Positions 1 through 11,920 of a stretch of 64,000 bases of DNA are shown here, piece after piece; positions within the stretch are counted from its first letter, which is position 1, and each line of letters starts with the position of its first letter. Origin of the DNA: Helicostylum pulchrum (taxonomy: Eukaryota > Mucoromycota > Mucoromycetes > Mucorales > Mucoraceae); NCBI GenBank assembly GCA_025677825.1, contig JAIXMO010000050.1, positions 1 to 64,000 of the forward strand, given 5' to 3'. The notes below the pieces were generated by a model. That model had not been told where the DNA came from, did no database searches, and saw only the letters and a program-made list of their open reading frames with translations. The translations under genes and the position numbers were made by a program.

Positions 1-2431
1 TTCCGTTTCCAAACACGAAGAGAGGCACTTTCGATATGTCTTCTTGTTCGAGCTTTGAAGGGTTCCATTTACCACTTCTATAAAGTAAGTATTATATGTA
101 AGTTTTGAATCAACATTACCTTTTGTTCTGCTGTTGCTTCTTAGTAGTCTTCGTCTTCCTTTTCTCTTATTCTTTTTCCTTTTACCCCTCTTCTTTCTAT
201 TGTATTTAGAGGTACCGTGTAACCATAAGTTCAGGCGATCTTTGCCTGCCATGGTAAAGGTTAAAGCGATCTTTGGCAATGCGTGGTCCGTAGAAAGCAA
301 ATAGATCAACCATATTGATAAGCATGTAGCGAGTATACGGGCAGAAGGTGTCAACATTTGCAGACTTGCATGAAGGAATCCCTGACTCAATTACCGTGAT
401 ATTGTTTTCTTTTGTTGTTCAACTGCATAGGCGGTAGATCTCGTGAAATGTTAATATACTTTCGTCGAACAACGTCTTATTTGATGCTCATCTAAATCAA
501 TTCCAATGGCAGCAGTATAAACAGATTTTCTTCTGGGGTCCAAGAAAGCCAGTCTAAAAGATTGTGCAATCTCCTCAATGGAGAAGTTTTTTAATTCTAA
601 CTTATGGTTTGACATGGTATATTTGTCATCGTCTTTTTATTGGCCTTTCTGCAAAAAAGAAAATCGACGCAGAATCCATCGGATCTGACAATATTTCCAA
701 ATAAGATATTATTATCCCCATTCAGCAAGAGCTATCCAACACTATGATTGCAAGTTACTTGTTTCAAATTTAGAGATATAATATTTACCGTTTATATCCT
801 GATACTTTAAAGTTGAATACTTTGTAAAAAAAAATCGAACTTGTTCGATATAACCCCTCGGTAATGAATTCTCGACAAAGACAGATAGCGCATTTACACA
901 GATAGTCACAAATCTCCAGTGCACTGTAGGTTTTGGCAAAATATGGAATAGCTTGGTAGAGGAAGGCGTCGAACATCGAAAAGACAATGATGAGCATGTT
1001 CATCTTCATACTGGTCCAGAATAAATTTGAGACGTTTGTATACCTTTTCAGGCGCAGAAGACAAAGCCGTAAGAGTTGCCTTTTGATAGGTTCACATTTT
1101 TGGTCTATTGTATTCTTCATCATGTCTTCCGTTACGCCCTCTGGTAAAATTATATTATTAGGCCTTTCTGGATCTCCTTTACATAAGTCTTGATAGCGAT
1201 AGCTTTTGGCAATGTTTTCAATAGTCAGCGTTATAATCCATTACCTAATGTGAACGTTTTGTTTTTATTAGTGATATATTTTTTAGAAATATTATACATC
1301 ATTTTTTTATATCTTATTGCTTACGTAGAAAGTATTCTGTAAAAGATAATATAGACGCGCTCCAAAGTTTTCTACTACGTTGTTTTGATAGCTGGTAGCC
1401 AACTCAGTACACGCCTCACTCAAGCATTGTGAATCTCCCACTTCCATGGTTTTATCATATACAATATTTGTATGTTCTGACCTAAATATATCCCAAATTT
1501 CCAACATATCAGCTGGTATATTGGTACTAGTTGTTGCTCTTTTTGAATTTATCATTTGACAAACAGAATACCAAAATTCCTGTCTAAATATACAGTGAGG
1601 AATGTCATTGTCTTGTGGCCGTTGAGAACGACGTGTAATGTAATAGTTTATAAAAATCTGAGCACGAAATACAATTTCATGAATATCTCTGCTTGCAGAT
1701 ACAGTGGCTGGTTTCAGGCGATTTACATAGTTTTGATTGACACATTTATCGAAAGGTATTTTTCTAGTGAAAGTTTGAAATCCCTGGCCTAGATTTTCTT
1801 TGAATACGACTTGCTTGGTGGGAATGTAATATTTACATTTAGGCGAAATTGCTGTTTTGTGCCCCGTCTTATTGCATCTTTGGTTCAGTACTGGCAGAAG
1901 TTTTGGACTTTTTTGCGACTTTTTTTTCTATCGTTACACTTTCGTCTTGTTTTCTTTTTTTTGCTTGATGTTCCAACTTTTGTGGATAATGTCAGAAATG
2001 TATCAAGTACTCTTTCAAAGCAGAAAAACTTACCATCATCTACACTAACTTTTTTGTAAAGTTTGCACTGAAAATAATCTTTCGAAGTGGCCAGTCTCTT
2101 CGCAATCTTTGCATACTGCAATAGAAGTAATGTTTACCCCTCCTATAAAATTGTTTAACGATATGATACAATATTTGATGATTATTACAGTGGTATTTAT
2201 ACCTTCTTCCGAAAGCTTTTTTTCTTGTGCAGACAGAATCTTATTAACGATGATTTTTTTGTACATAAAAAAACTTCTATTAAAGTTAAGTTTAGTTAGA
2301 GAAAAAAGGGAAAGAGGGAGAAGAGAAGAAAAGATAATTGATTTATGACATATTTCCTTCGCTGTTTCATTTGTAATGTGGTAGATCTTCAGTGATAAAT
2401 GTAACTGGAGAGAAGGTTTGGGCAATTTCAA
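1..2431 (-). pseudogene. Decayed Fanzor/TnpB-like nuclease gene (transposon-derived), 3' end cut by window edge
   Basis: Reading the minus strand from about 2431 to 1, conceptual translation gives coding segments in successive different frames. A zinc-knuckle-like segment (CKDCEETGH, about 2110-2070) comes first. A second Cys/His segment (CNKTGHKT, near 1860) opens a frame running to 1307, with NYVNRLKPATVSASRDI near 1730-1680 and GDSQCLSEACTELATSY near 1440-1380. Further broken segments follow: LDPRRKSVYTAAIG near 545-505, VDLFAFYGPRIAKDRFNLYH near 310-250, and KVPLFVFGNG near 30-1. The order of a Cys/His N-terminus, a D-P-x-R-x-x-x-x-T-A segment (RuvC-I-like) and a later V-P-L-x-V-F-G segment is what I know from Fanzor/TnpB-family proteins common in Mucorales. 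Several frame changes and stops show it is dead. The final RuvC motif and zinc ribbon would lie beyond base 1. The family call is from memory, not a search. Confidence 0.55.
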
Positions 2432-2841
2432 ATTTCAAGCCAGGTTTTTTCTAAAAAATAAAATATTAGTAAATGCTTCAAAGAGTCCTTTTCTGAAATA
2501 GTCTGTTTTGTACACTATAATTTGAGCACGTTTCTATTATGGATGTTTTGTAAAGTCGTGATACAGGCGAAGGACATGTGTATAATGAATCTAATAAATC
2601 AAAAACAAATATATACCGATTTTTAAAAATCCGATGACTTATTTAATGTAATTATTAAACCCACTTTTTTTTTCTTTCAACTCTTAACGCCTTACATTAA
2701 TACTTGATTTATTACTTTATCCTTAAAAAATATATATACGATTAAATTAAATAACTTAGATTGCATTTTTAAATAATATTTATAATTGTATAGATAAAAG
2801 AAAGAATATGTAAGAGGAGGGGGGAGGGGGTATTAAATTAA
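2432..2841. other. Intergenic, AT-rich, with a terminal-repeat-like palindrome
   Basis: No gene is seen. Bases 2616-2640 hold a 25-mer centred on ATTTTTAAAAAT which recurs, inverted and with two mismatches, at 18967-18991. It could be a transposon end. The remainder is A/T-rich and includes the 3' flank of VPS8, with a purine-rich run at 2813-2831. Confidence 0.5.
2616..2640 (-). repeat. Terminal-inverted-repeat-like 25-mer
   Basis: The reverse complement matches 18967-18991 at 23 of 25 positions (AAGTCA, two variable bases, then GGATTTTTAAAAATCGG). A shorter relative, AGTCACTAGGATTTTTA, is at about 15342-15360. It lies about 185 bp from the N-terminal side of the Fanzor-like wreck. Confidence 0.4.
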
Positions 2842-5800
2842 TCAAGTTGCTTTTTCCTTGCCTTTACTGCTGCCTTTGGACGCAGCATCTGTAAAACCAG
2901 TCGCTAGATCTGGAAGAGGCGCTACAACTGCTTGCGCTTGAGGATTACCATGCTGACAAACCAAACACTCTTGATCGGTTCCAATCTGTCGTTCCAAACA
3001 CTCTGTATGAAATCCATGACCACATCGCAATACGATATATCTCTTTTGTACACTGGTTTTATTTTCTTCCGTCTCGCCTTGTTTATCATCTTCAAAACCA
3101 AAAGCCAAAGGAGGCTGTAATAGAGAAAGATCTAATATATTTGCTCCACAAATTTCACAGATTGCTCTTCTTGGTCGCCAACCTTTACTTTTCTTATTCA
3201 CCATATCTTCTACACTGGCAAATAAGTCACGATCAAATAATCGGTTGGTCATTTCCAATAACTTTCCTTCGTATTTGTAAGTATCAAGCATACTTAAAAA
3301 TATATCTCGAAAATCAGCAAACGTGGTCTCTCCACGTACTTGCGAACGTATCAGTCTTGATAATAATCTAGGAAGAGAAACTTGTGGTGAGGTAGATAGT
3401 AATAATGAGGCCAAAATGGATTGTACGGAGGCTTTAAATGACGAGATAATACGTTGATAGATCTCTAACGGGGCTATCGTATTTCTTTCAGGTTGATTAC
3501 CCAATATGTTATACATCTCAATCGATCCTTCCACATACGCATCTAAAAGTCTAAACCATAAAGTTTCTACTTCATCGTTTTCAACCGCTTCTTCTTCTTC
3601 ATGAGATTCACCACCAAAAGAACTATCTTCCCGGCTCAAATCTGGTAAATTATCTTTATCTTCAAACTCTATAGTTTGATAAATCATAGTACTTGATCTA
3701 CTACTAGTCTCACATAATCTAGTTCCTACACGTAAAACACCTTTCAATCCAATCAAACAACTATTAATTGTACTTTGCTCTTCAAATGTCCAATTGGATA
3801 CAGATTGCTGATGTTCTTTTAATATGTGCAGAATAGTAGCATTTTTATCTTTGGCAACTTCCAACATTTTATCAAGTGCTCCTTGTGTATCGCCACTCTT
3901 TTCCATAATCCAAACTACTGCATCAATAACACCATATTTCTCACAACTTTCTTTAACCTTTTCCAAACAAATAGTATCGTTCAATTTGGTATTGAAATAA
4001 TTAAATACGCCAGAGGGATCAAAACGACACATAAGTTCAATATAGCGTTCTTGGATAGCACCATCAACGTGAGGTATATGCGTTTCTCGAATTAAACCTT
4101 GTTGTACCTGGTTTGGTTCTTCATCTCCGTCATGTTCCTGATATGGTTCCAAAAGGCCTCTTAAATAAGAGAATAAGCGCTTATCTGCCGTAACATGATG
4201 CTCATCATCATCAAATTCTTGATCCTCTTCCAGTCTACGAATAGCATCGGCATGATCAGCACCTACAAAACTCTCTACAATGGAAGCAGCTTTTTTTCCA
4301 TCAATTTCAACAAACTGAGAAATTCTAATCATAAAGACACGTTTGACTTCACTCTTTTGTCTATCATTCAATTCATTTGAACTTAATAACTTTTGAACAC
4401 ATTCAAACACCATCTCTCTTCGATCATCATCTTTAAGATAAGCTTCAACAAGCTTACCATATTTTTTATCTCGACGATATACTTGTTCCAATACTTTCCA
4501 AAATCCAGCATCTTCATATAATCGAACGATATATTCTTCGTTGGTAGGTGTGTATACTGTCAATAGGTTTTGTACGGCCTTTTCACGTTCGATACGTGTA
4601 TCTGGATCATGATCTTCAGATAACCGAACAAGTACTTTGTTTAATGTTTTGGGTGGTAATAAAATAAAGGTGGTATACAGATGAAGGTTCGATGCAATAA
4701 ACATATAGAGCAAAATAATGTTTTCGTTGGAAACATAATCGTAGGCTGAAGACAAGTGTTCGCTACCGATGGATGAAGAAGGCACATTAATATGTAAGTT
4801 GGGCCGGTTGGTACTGAAAGATGTTACTGTAGATGCTGAAAGCGATTGCTTGGGTCTGGGAGGAGGTAATGGTAGTCCGTTTCCGGTTAACCCACCACCC
4901 ATAACGTCCAATAGAGTATTGACAATAATTTGTCGAGAAATAACTTTACCGGGCACTTCATCCTCGAATTTGGAACTCAAGATATCTTCGCCGCCGTTTA
5001 ACCAAGGGTCTTCGAATGCAACTTCAAGTGCTTCTAATAACTTCTTGGTACTGAACCGAAGTAATAACCTCAAGTAAGGGTACGTGGGTTCAGAAACACC
5101 ATCTTCGTCATCTGCCGTCAATACTAATTTACCGCCAACAGGAGGCCATACTACACAACGACCAGAAAACACAAACGAATAAACAGCACTACGAGCATCA
5201 CTTGCTTCATCTGATGCAAGAAAAGTAGAACCTTTCGGGAACGATTTTCCGGTAAGGATTAATTTTAAATAATCAAATAACTTTTCGGCATTTTGACGAT
5301 CATGGAAGTTTTGTTGGTTGCTACTGTTACCCTCATGACGAAGTACAGATCGAATTACTTTCAACATTTCGACAACCGGACTGACATAGTCATGCATACT
5401 CTTGTTCCAGACGTACATCATTGCTTCATACATACCATCTCGATGACACATGCTCACAATTTGATCGATATCTAAATTTCTTGGGTTGACATGCCAAATC
5501 ACTTGTTCCAATTCATCTAACAATCTTTTTTTACTGTAGTGGTCTACTAAATCCTTCATAATCGAAGGCGGTACATCTGGTACACGGTCTTCAACGATAC
5601 AAGGCTCAAGTACTTCCAAAAACACACCCTTTACATCGTTGTCGGCAAATATTTCATACACCGTATCAAATAAAAATTCAGTATTATCCATACTTAAACA
5701 AGCTTCTATACAGCCTTGGGCCAAATCGTGAAAGACTACTGTTTCTCCACCACTTACTTCATTGTTCATACCTTCATATGTTCTGTTGGATGAAAATGCA

Positions 5801-8800
5801 TAATTTAAAGAAGAAGTTAATAATTCCATTAACTTTTCTCCAATCAAGTTCTTTCTAGCAGATTCTTCTTCAGGCAATCCTATCACAGTTTGAATACCAA
5901 TACCGTTATAAAATGATGTAGCCAATTCAATACTTTCAAGGAAATCACCAGCATGTACTAACGCTAGAATACGATCGGACCAAGATAATAAGGTACCAAC
6001 ATAAATTTGATTTATACCCAATAAAAATAATTTTCCTTTATAACTCTTGATGGAACCAAAGTAAGCCATCTCAACTGACTTAATAATCGTAGAGTTCTCG
6101 AGTGACAAAACGATTTGGCTAGTTGGGTCTACTACAAGGTCTTTTAAAGGGGTGTTAAACCAGTCGTGATAAACGAGTTGTTTGGTTCGGATACTGGTGC
6201 GTTGCGTTTCCATCATGTTTTTAGGGTCAAATAGGATCATTTCTTCGTTAGGAGTGAATAAGACAAGAATCTAAATGAAATTTTTAGTTTATTTTGCAAC
6301 TTAATCTATAACAGAAAAAATATATATATGTTACCTGTCTATTAATCCATTGTATACCAACAATAGCGTCTTTACACTTCCATTCGCCAATTTTAACGAA
6401 TTCAAGATTAACTCCCTTTTTGTTTGATTTGGGAGGTGGAGGAGTAGTTGCTCTAGATCGACCATTGACGGCTACTTTAGAAGGTTCATTATTATCAACA
6501 CTTACACGAAGAATAAAAAGATGATTTCCCCAAGCGAACGCAAGCATTGGATCAGAAGGTAAATTTTGATCTTTGTTGGGTCCTAATTTAATTACTGGTA
6601 GCCAGGCTAAACAACCCGATAAAGGTTCAATAATTGGTTTAGATATATCGTCTTGAGAATCTATTTTATGATCAGGGTGTTTGGATACTTTTGGCCTCAA
6701 GAATTTATAGAGTGTTTGCGGTGTTGGTTTAATACCAACGACAATCATCTGGTAATAATAATAAAATAAATATTTACAATATAAAGAAATGCAGTGATAA
6801 ACTAACCTTGTATGGTGTTAGTAATGCAACAAGTCCAAAATTTTCAGTTGCATGAGGTATCTGTCCCAAGGGTAAGGGTTGCATGGCGAATACGGTATTT
6901 GGTCTTCTTGGTTTAGGTATAATGGTAGGTAAATGTTGTCTTAATCGAGCACTAGCCGCAACACTTTGAGCACGTTGAATTTCGGGAATAAGGGATAAGT
7001 TCTGGTATCTTCCAAGGATACGAGTGGTAGATACACCATTGACGACAATAATCTTATAAAGTGAATGATAAAAGGCCATACCTTGATCATTAGCTGATAC
7101 AATATCTGATTTCTTTACACCTACAAAACCAATGTGTAAAACCGAAGTTCCTTTTACGTGTCCTTCAGTTCTATTTACACTTTGTTGGGGGTTTGATAGT
7201 GTACCAATAACTTGGTTGACAGAAATGGGGTTGATGGTACGTATAGGTGCGGCTGGTTTACGAATGTCCCATACAACTATATATCCTTGAGAATGTCCAC
7301 ATGCAATTGTTGTGTGGTCGGAAGAAATTGCTAAAGAAGTAACTGACCCCAACTCGATTGCTTTTTTTTTTTACGCATTAGTCTGATATACTTTTATAAT
7401 AAAAAAGGGGGTGTGGATCTTACCACGAGTACTATCACCGAGAATACACTTTAAATTTTGTGAATAATCATATACGAAGATTAAACTGCGGGTTGTTCCA
7501 ATAGCAATAACGCCACTAACTACCATAACTGAAACTAATCCACTTTCTTGTTTTATTGCAGGCGAATATAATTGATCAGAAACTTTTATAAGAGGAGTCC
7601 ATTTAAACGCTTCCCAAGGCTCAACATTATCCTTTGTAATATCATTGTTCATAAATACAGATCTCTCAAAATCCGAAGAGTTTCGAGAAACAGAATCATC
7701 ACCTGTAGAAGATCCTAATCTTTGTCTTATGCTATTACTACTGACAGGTGAAGCTAATAAAGATAGTTGAGATCGATGAGGTGGTGTAGTTGAAGAAAAT
7801 GAAGGTGTTCCAGGTGAAGTTTTTGACATTTCTGAAGAAGAATCCTATATCATAAAATTAGCATATATATTGTATCATCAGTATATTTGACCCTTACAAA
7901 GTGAAGTAAACTAGAATCTGCATCAAATGTGTCTGAAAATTCTTCAGAGTCAGAGTTATCTGATTCATTTAAAATACTTTCCAGACTAAGATAATTCTCT
8001 ATAACATACTATAACTTGAGTCCAGAGGGAAAAAAATGTCGTTGACTCTATTTGTATATTACCTTTCTTTATAAATTCTTCATATAAACCAATCTCTTTT
8101 GAAACATCGTCTAATAAACTCAGTACTTTCTGTTTCTTTTTTTCACCAATATTATTTTGAGTCATGCTATTAACAAGAGGACCACCATTTAAATGAATAG
8201 ATAAATCTTCCTTAATTTTATATAATCCGTTAAGACTGGTCTGTAAAACTGTATCTAATTCTGAAGGTAACTCCAGCTCTGGAATTCGAAGTGCGTGAAA
8301 CTTTTGTTCCAACAGTGTAAGTGACGGAACACCATTAATTAAACGAGTTTGATAAGGAACAGCATCCAATACTTTCGACAAAGGATCGGGTTGAATGCGA
8401 TCAAACGGTTTTGGAGACAATAACGGTTGGTTGGAGAATGAAGATTGAAGAGGAGTATTAGGTCTATTTAAAAAATAAGTATACAGAAGATTATAAGCTT
8501 CTTTTTTTTACTTACAATGAATAATCTGAACTAATAGAATGAGATCTTCTATGGCTCATAAAGTTTTTTAAGTTGGCCAAATATTTTGTTGCAAGCGACC
8601 GATCCTCTAAAGCAGCTCGCAGGTCTTCCGGTAATTCAGCTGTTGCGGCATTAAGATCAATATCGATATTATTTAATAACTCTTCTTCGTCCTCTGAACT
8701 TTCTTCAAGTACTTCCTTTAACAAAGCATCATAATCTCTACGAAATTTCATCGTGTTGGTACTAATACTTGCTTGCATTTCAGGTACGCCCAGATTGAGT

Positions 8801-8826
8801 TTTTTTTTATCATTACTTGAATTCAT
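2842..8826 (-). CDS. VPS8: Vacuolar protein sorting-associated protein 8 (CORVET subunit), 1876 aa
   Basis: VPS8 is the CORVET-specific subunit that helps tether early endosomes through the Rab5/Vps21-type GTPase. Seven exons splice in phase: 8826-8516, 8463-8063, 7998-7898, 7844-7424, 7360-6807, 6748-6335 and 6270-2842. The N-terminus (about residues 1-270) is acidic and Ser-rich. A beta-propeller-like region follows, with a clear WD-type strand (IACGHSQGYIVVWDIRKP). The long last exon carries the VPS8 alpha-solenoid. The C-terminus (about residues 1770-1842) is a RING-like Cys/His domain: C-x2-C, then C-G-H-G-F-H-x2-C, then C-x2-C. At 1876 aa it is longer than the human (about 1430) and yeast (about 1270) proteins. 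The ATG at 8826 is the first in frame, and a T-rich/A-rich leader lies upstream. Family identity is firm; exon 3 and 4 boundaries are inferred. Confidence 0.92.
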
Positions 8827-10864
8827 ATCGACAAAACTTCTTTTTTTTAAAAAAAAACTCTAGTGATGAGGTTGGGGAGGGTTTTTATTTGTATTATTTA
8901 TTTGTATTTCTTTTTTTTTTTATGTAAAAAGAAAAAAAAGGTGTTTTAACAAAGAGAAGGAGTTTTTTTGTTTAGGAACCTTCTTGTTTATAAAAAAAAA
9001 AAAAAAGCGTTGGTGCGGCAACTTTTATGTTGCTGCACCTTTATCACTCTCTTTCTCGCCTTCTCGCGGAGCACACTGGGCACATGACTTTGTTTCCACG
9101 TTTACTCGACTTATTTTTGAGAAGTCTTCACATTATTAGCGCTTATTAAACTCGGTTCGGTTACACGGTTGCCTTTTGGTTTTGTGTGTAACATGGAATA
9201 AACCTTTACTTCTGTTAAAAATCATGGCACCACCACCATCATCAAAACTCAGTGGTGCTTTTGTTTGAAACTTGTTAGTCCAGTACGCAACTAGTCTATA
9301 CTTTTAAGTTTAATCCTTTTTTTAAAAAAAATATTCTATACTCTTTATAGTGTTTGGTAGAACGCTCGAACCCCCTTAAAAAGGACCCTTTTGTTCAAAA
9401 ACCCAGGTTAACATTAACAAGTGCATACTGATGATAAAGCCAAAATAAAACGTCTTTACTGTTTGCCAAGAAACCACGAATACGGATCAGGCTCCTATTC
9501 GACAATAATAAACAAATCCATTGTTTGCAACATGTGATTTATTTGTTTATAAATTAACTAATAGAACTGTAAAGGCAAGTTTTAATAGACGAAGTCTGTG
9601 GTTTTTACTACGTTTACAAGAACCCTTCTTCGTTTTTTTTAAAAAAGAATGGGAGGGATAGGTACAAGGCTTTTTTTCTCCCTGATAGACTACGACATTA
9701 TATTTTCATTACCCTTATTGAACCCTGAATACTATTAGCGTTTTATATGCGTCGTCTGCAGGTTTTAGCTTTACAAGCATCTCCCTTTATGTTTCTTCTT
9801 TCCTGGACTTGTTTTATTCAGGATTACCTCCGTCTCTTGAAAAGCTTTACTGATAAAAAATAAATAAAAAAATACTCTCATAAGCGATAACTAAAGGCAA
9901 AATAAATATATTTGCTATCTAGTATTCTAACATGCTGTTTTCCGGACAGAAGAAATACTCTAACAGCTAGATAATAACTTGCTCTGTTGTTTAGCCTATT
10001 TCTTCGTACTATAGGTGTGTACCCAACCTTCGATATTGTGGTTCCAGAAATTTTGGCGAGACAATCTTTTTTTTTAACTAGCATTTTCTTTAGAAAAAAA
10101 TTTAGTACAAAAGAGATTGTAATAAATACTTGTAGAACATTAAAGTCTTAGTTATGAAGAGTAATTTTCAAAGGTACATAATCGTATAGCTCTTAAACGG
10201 CAATACACTAACTAGTTATCAGTGAAATTGGTTAATAATTTACATTATAAATGATAAATTTGCTTATTGGGAAAAAATGATATTCTATAATTTCCTTCTT
10301 TCAGATAAATAAGTATGAAAATTAAGAACAAAAAACTTTGCTATTTTGGACTTGAAAAAAGAATAAACAATTTTATTTTTGAACTAAACTTTGCAAGAAA
10401 TTTTGCAGCACCTTCGGAAGACACGTGAGTAACTACATTATTTATATGTCAATTTGAGGGTACGACATAACATACATATTGTTTTACGGTGACTTAATTA
10501 TGGTATATCTTGGTTCTCTCTCTTGTGATTTCTCGTGCTTTTCTTGAAACATCTGCTTTTTCATTTTATCCATAAATACAAGAATTCACTTTTTATTTTA
10601 TTTTTATCTTTTCATATCAATTATATTCAAACCTCAAATCCTACTTGTTTTATATTTTTCAATTGCTTTTTATTTATAACTATTCTTACCAACAGTTCTT
10701 TTGGATAGACTATTATACTAACTTTACTTTTAAAATAGTTGGTAAAAATAAAATATAGTTAAAAACTCATTCCGTATAACAATATTACCACTGCAAGACG
10801 CACTTCCCGAACTCGTAGTATTAATACTACTTTCACGCCATTAAGAGATAACCACAATGTCATA
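8827..10864. other. Long intergenic spacer between divergent VPS8 and the 10865 ORF
   Basis: About 2 kb with no convincing gene. It probably contains the VPS8 promoter. A hairpin-capable inverted repeat sits at 9012-9039 (GGTGCGGCAAC, loop, GTTGCTGCACC). A perfect 16-bp palindrome, GTAGTATTAATACTAC, is at 10815-10830, 35 bp before the next ORF. The small ORF at 9878-10084 (-) looks random. Confidence 0.6.
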
Positions 10865-11335
10865 ATGGACGGTTTAGTTGAACTGGAAATTGTACCTCTT
10901 TATGTTGTGGATTCCGTGACAAGTAATATTCCGGTCAACTGGAACGGATCGACCTCAATTACGGAATATATCCATTTTTTCTTTATACAGTACCAACAAC
11001 GGGCGCGAACGAGTCGTGCTCTCGATGATTTCATAACATGTTTAAGTGAAATGAGCTACACCCACTCTGTGGACATACTTTTAAGAGCTCCCTTTCACGG
11101 GAATTCTCGCGGACTTTTTTTTATGATGGGACGTAACAACATTATGCGGGACGATGTCAGAACTAATCATAATTGTATGATGGATATTGAAAGAATATCT
11201 ACGGCGATAATTGAAATTTTTGGGGGCTTTTCAGGTCTCGCTGTCTTGGGATTGTTTACGCTATCGCAAATTGTCCAAATGAGTGGCGATTGCTTCGAGA
11301 GGTTTGCTGCTTTTCTTAGAGATGATCGGGTATAG
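10865..11335 (+). CDS. Hypothetical protein, 156 aa (possibly with a downstream Pro/Arg-rich exon)
   Basis: I do not recognise this protein. The ORF is uninterrupted for 156 codons. It starts MDGLVELEIVPLYVVDSV, has mixed composition, and contains one hydrophobic stretch (FGGFSGLAVLGLFTLSQIV, about residues 117-135) that could be a membrane segment or helix core. There is no signal peptide. Just downstream, 11392-11550 holds a second open frame on the same strand ending in a Pro/Arg/His-rich tail (RFRRPRHPQRP). I could not find a GT-AG pair joining the two in phase, so they may be unrelated. A palindrome at 10815-10830 lies in the presumed promoter. It could be an orphan gene or a remnant of mobile DNA. 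Confidence 0.4.
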   Translation: MDGLVELEIVPLYVVDSVTSNIPVNWNGSTSITEYIHFFFIQYQQRARTSRALDDFITCLSEMSYTHSVDILLRAPFHGNSRGLFFMMGRNNIMRDDVRTNHNCMMDIERISTAIIEIFGGFSGLAVLGLFTLSQIVQMSGDCFERFAAFLRDDRV

Positions 11336-11920
11336 TCCGGACTATAACGCAAACAAATGTAGATATTCGTTTGTTGCTTTTCTTTGAAGGAGTGTTCCCT
11401 CCCTCGATTCTGAGGTACTTGCCTGAAGGTAGTTACGGAAGAAATGGTGAAGAAGACGTATATGTCGAGATAGAGGGATGCCCCCGTTTTCGAAGACCTC
11501 GTCATCCTCAAAGACCTTGCCGTCTTCATCGTCCTCGAAGACCTAACTAATAAAGTTTTAATTTTGTATCTTTTGTATTGTCTTTTTATTGCTGTATTTT
11601 ATTACATTTTCATGCTTGATAACAGCTAACTGTTGTACTCTTTTTTTTATAGTATGAATGCCACGAGTCTTACTTTTCTGTATAGTTAAATCTTTATGAA
11701 TAAAATAACATTATAGTCCCTAACAAGGCAAAATAGCTATTCTATTCACTCCAAAAAAACAGACAACCCAATCCAGCTTGGCTTTTTTATACATTAGTGT
11801 CCCCTATATTTTTTGTACTCTCTATATTTTCAGCGGTGTATTTTTAAACAGTAACAGATCTAAGGTTACTACCATTTATGAAAAATATTTAAAATATGCT
11901 ATACAGTAAATGTTTATTAT
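11336..11920. other. Intergenic with a possible orphan exon
   Basis: 11392-11550 (+) is an open frame with a repetitive CGTCATCCTC / CGTCTTCATC-like tail that encodes Pro/Arg/His. The rest is AT-rich 3' flank shared by the convergent GNAT gene. Confidence 0.4.

Noticed and set aside
29..230. Basic KKRGKRKKNKRKGRRR-like stretch on the minus strand
   Set aside because: It looks like a nuclear-targeting peptide but is simply the Lys/Arg linker of the Fanzor-like wreck.
742..1193. Small ORFs on both strands between 742 and 1193
   Set aside because: The minus-strand frames are pieces of the decayed Fanzor-like gene, and the plus-strand frame is its antisense shadow; neither is a gene alone.
9878..10084. 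68-aa minus-strand ORF in the VPS8 upstream spacer
   Set aside because: No motif, no plausible upstream elements, and composition typical of random AT-rich DNA.
11167..11529. 120-aa minus-strand ORF
   Set aside because: It is antisense to the 10865-11335 ORF and its downstream basic frame; its sequence is a shadow of the repeats.
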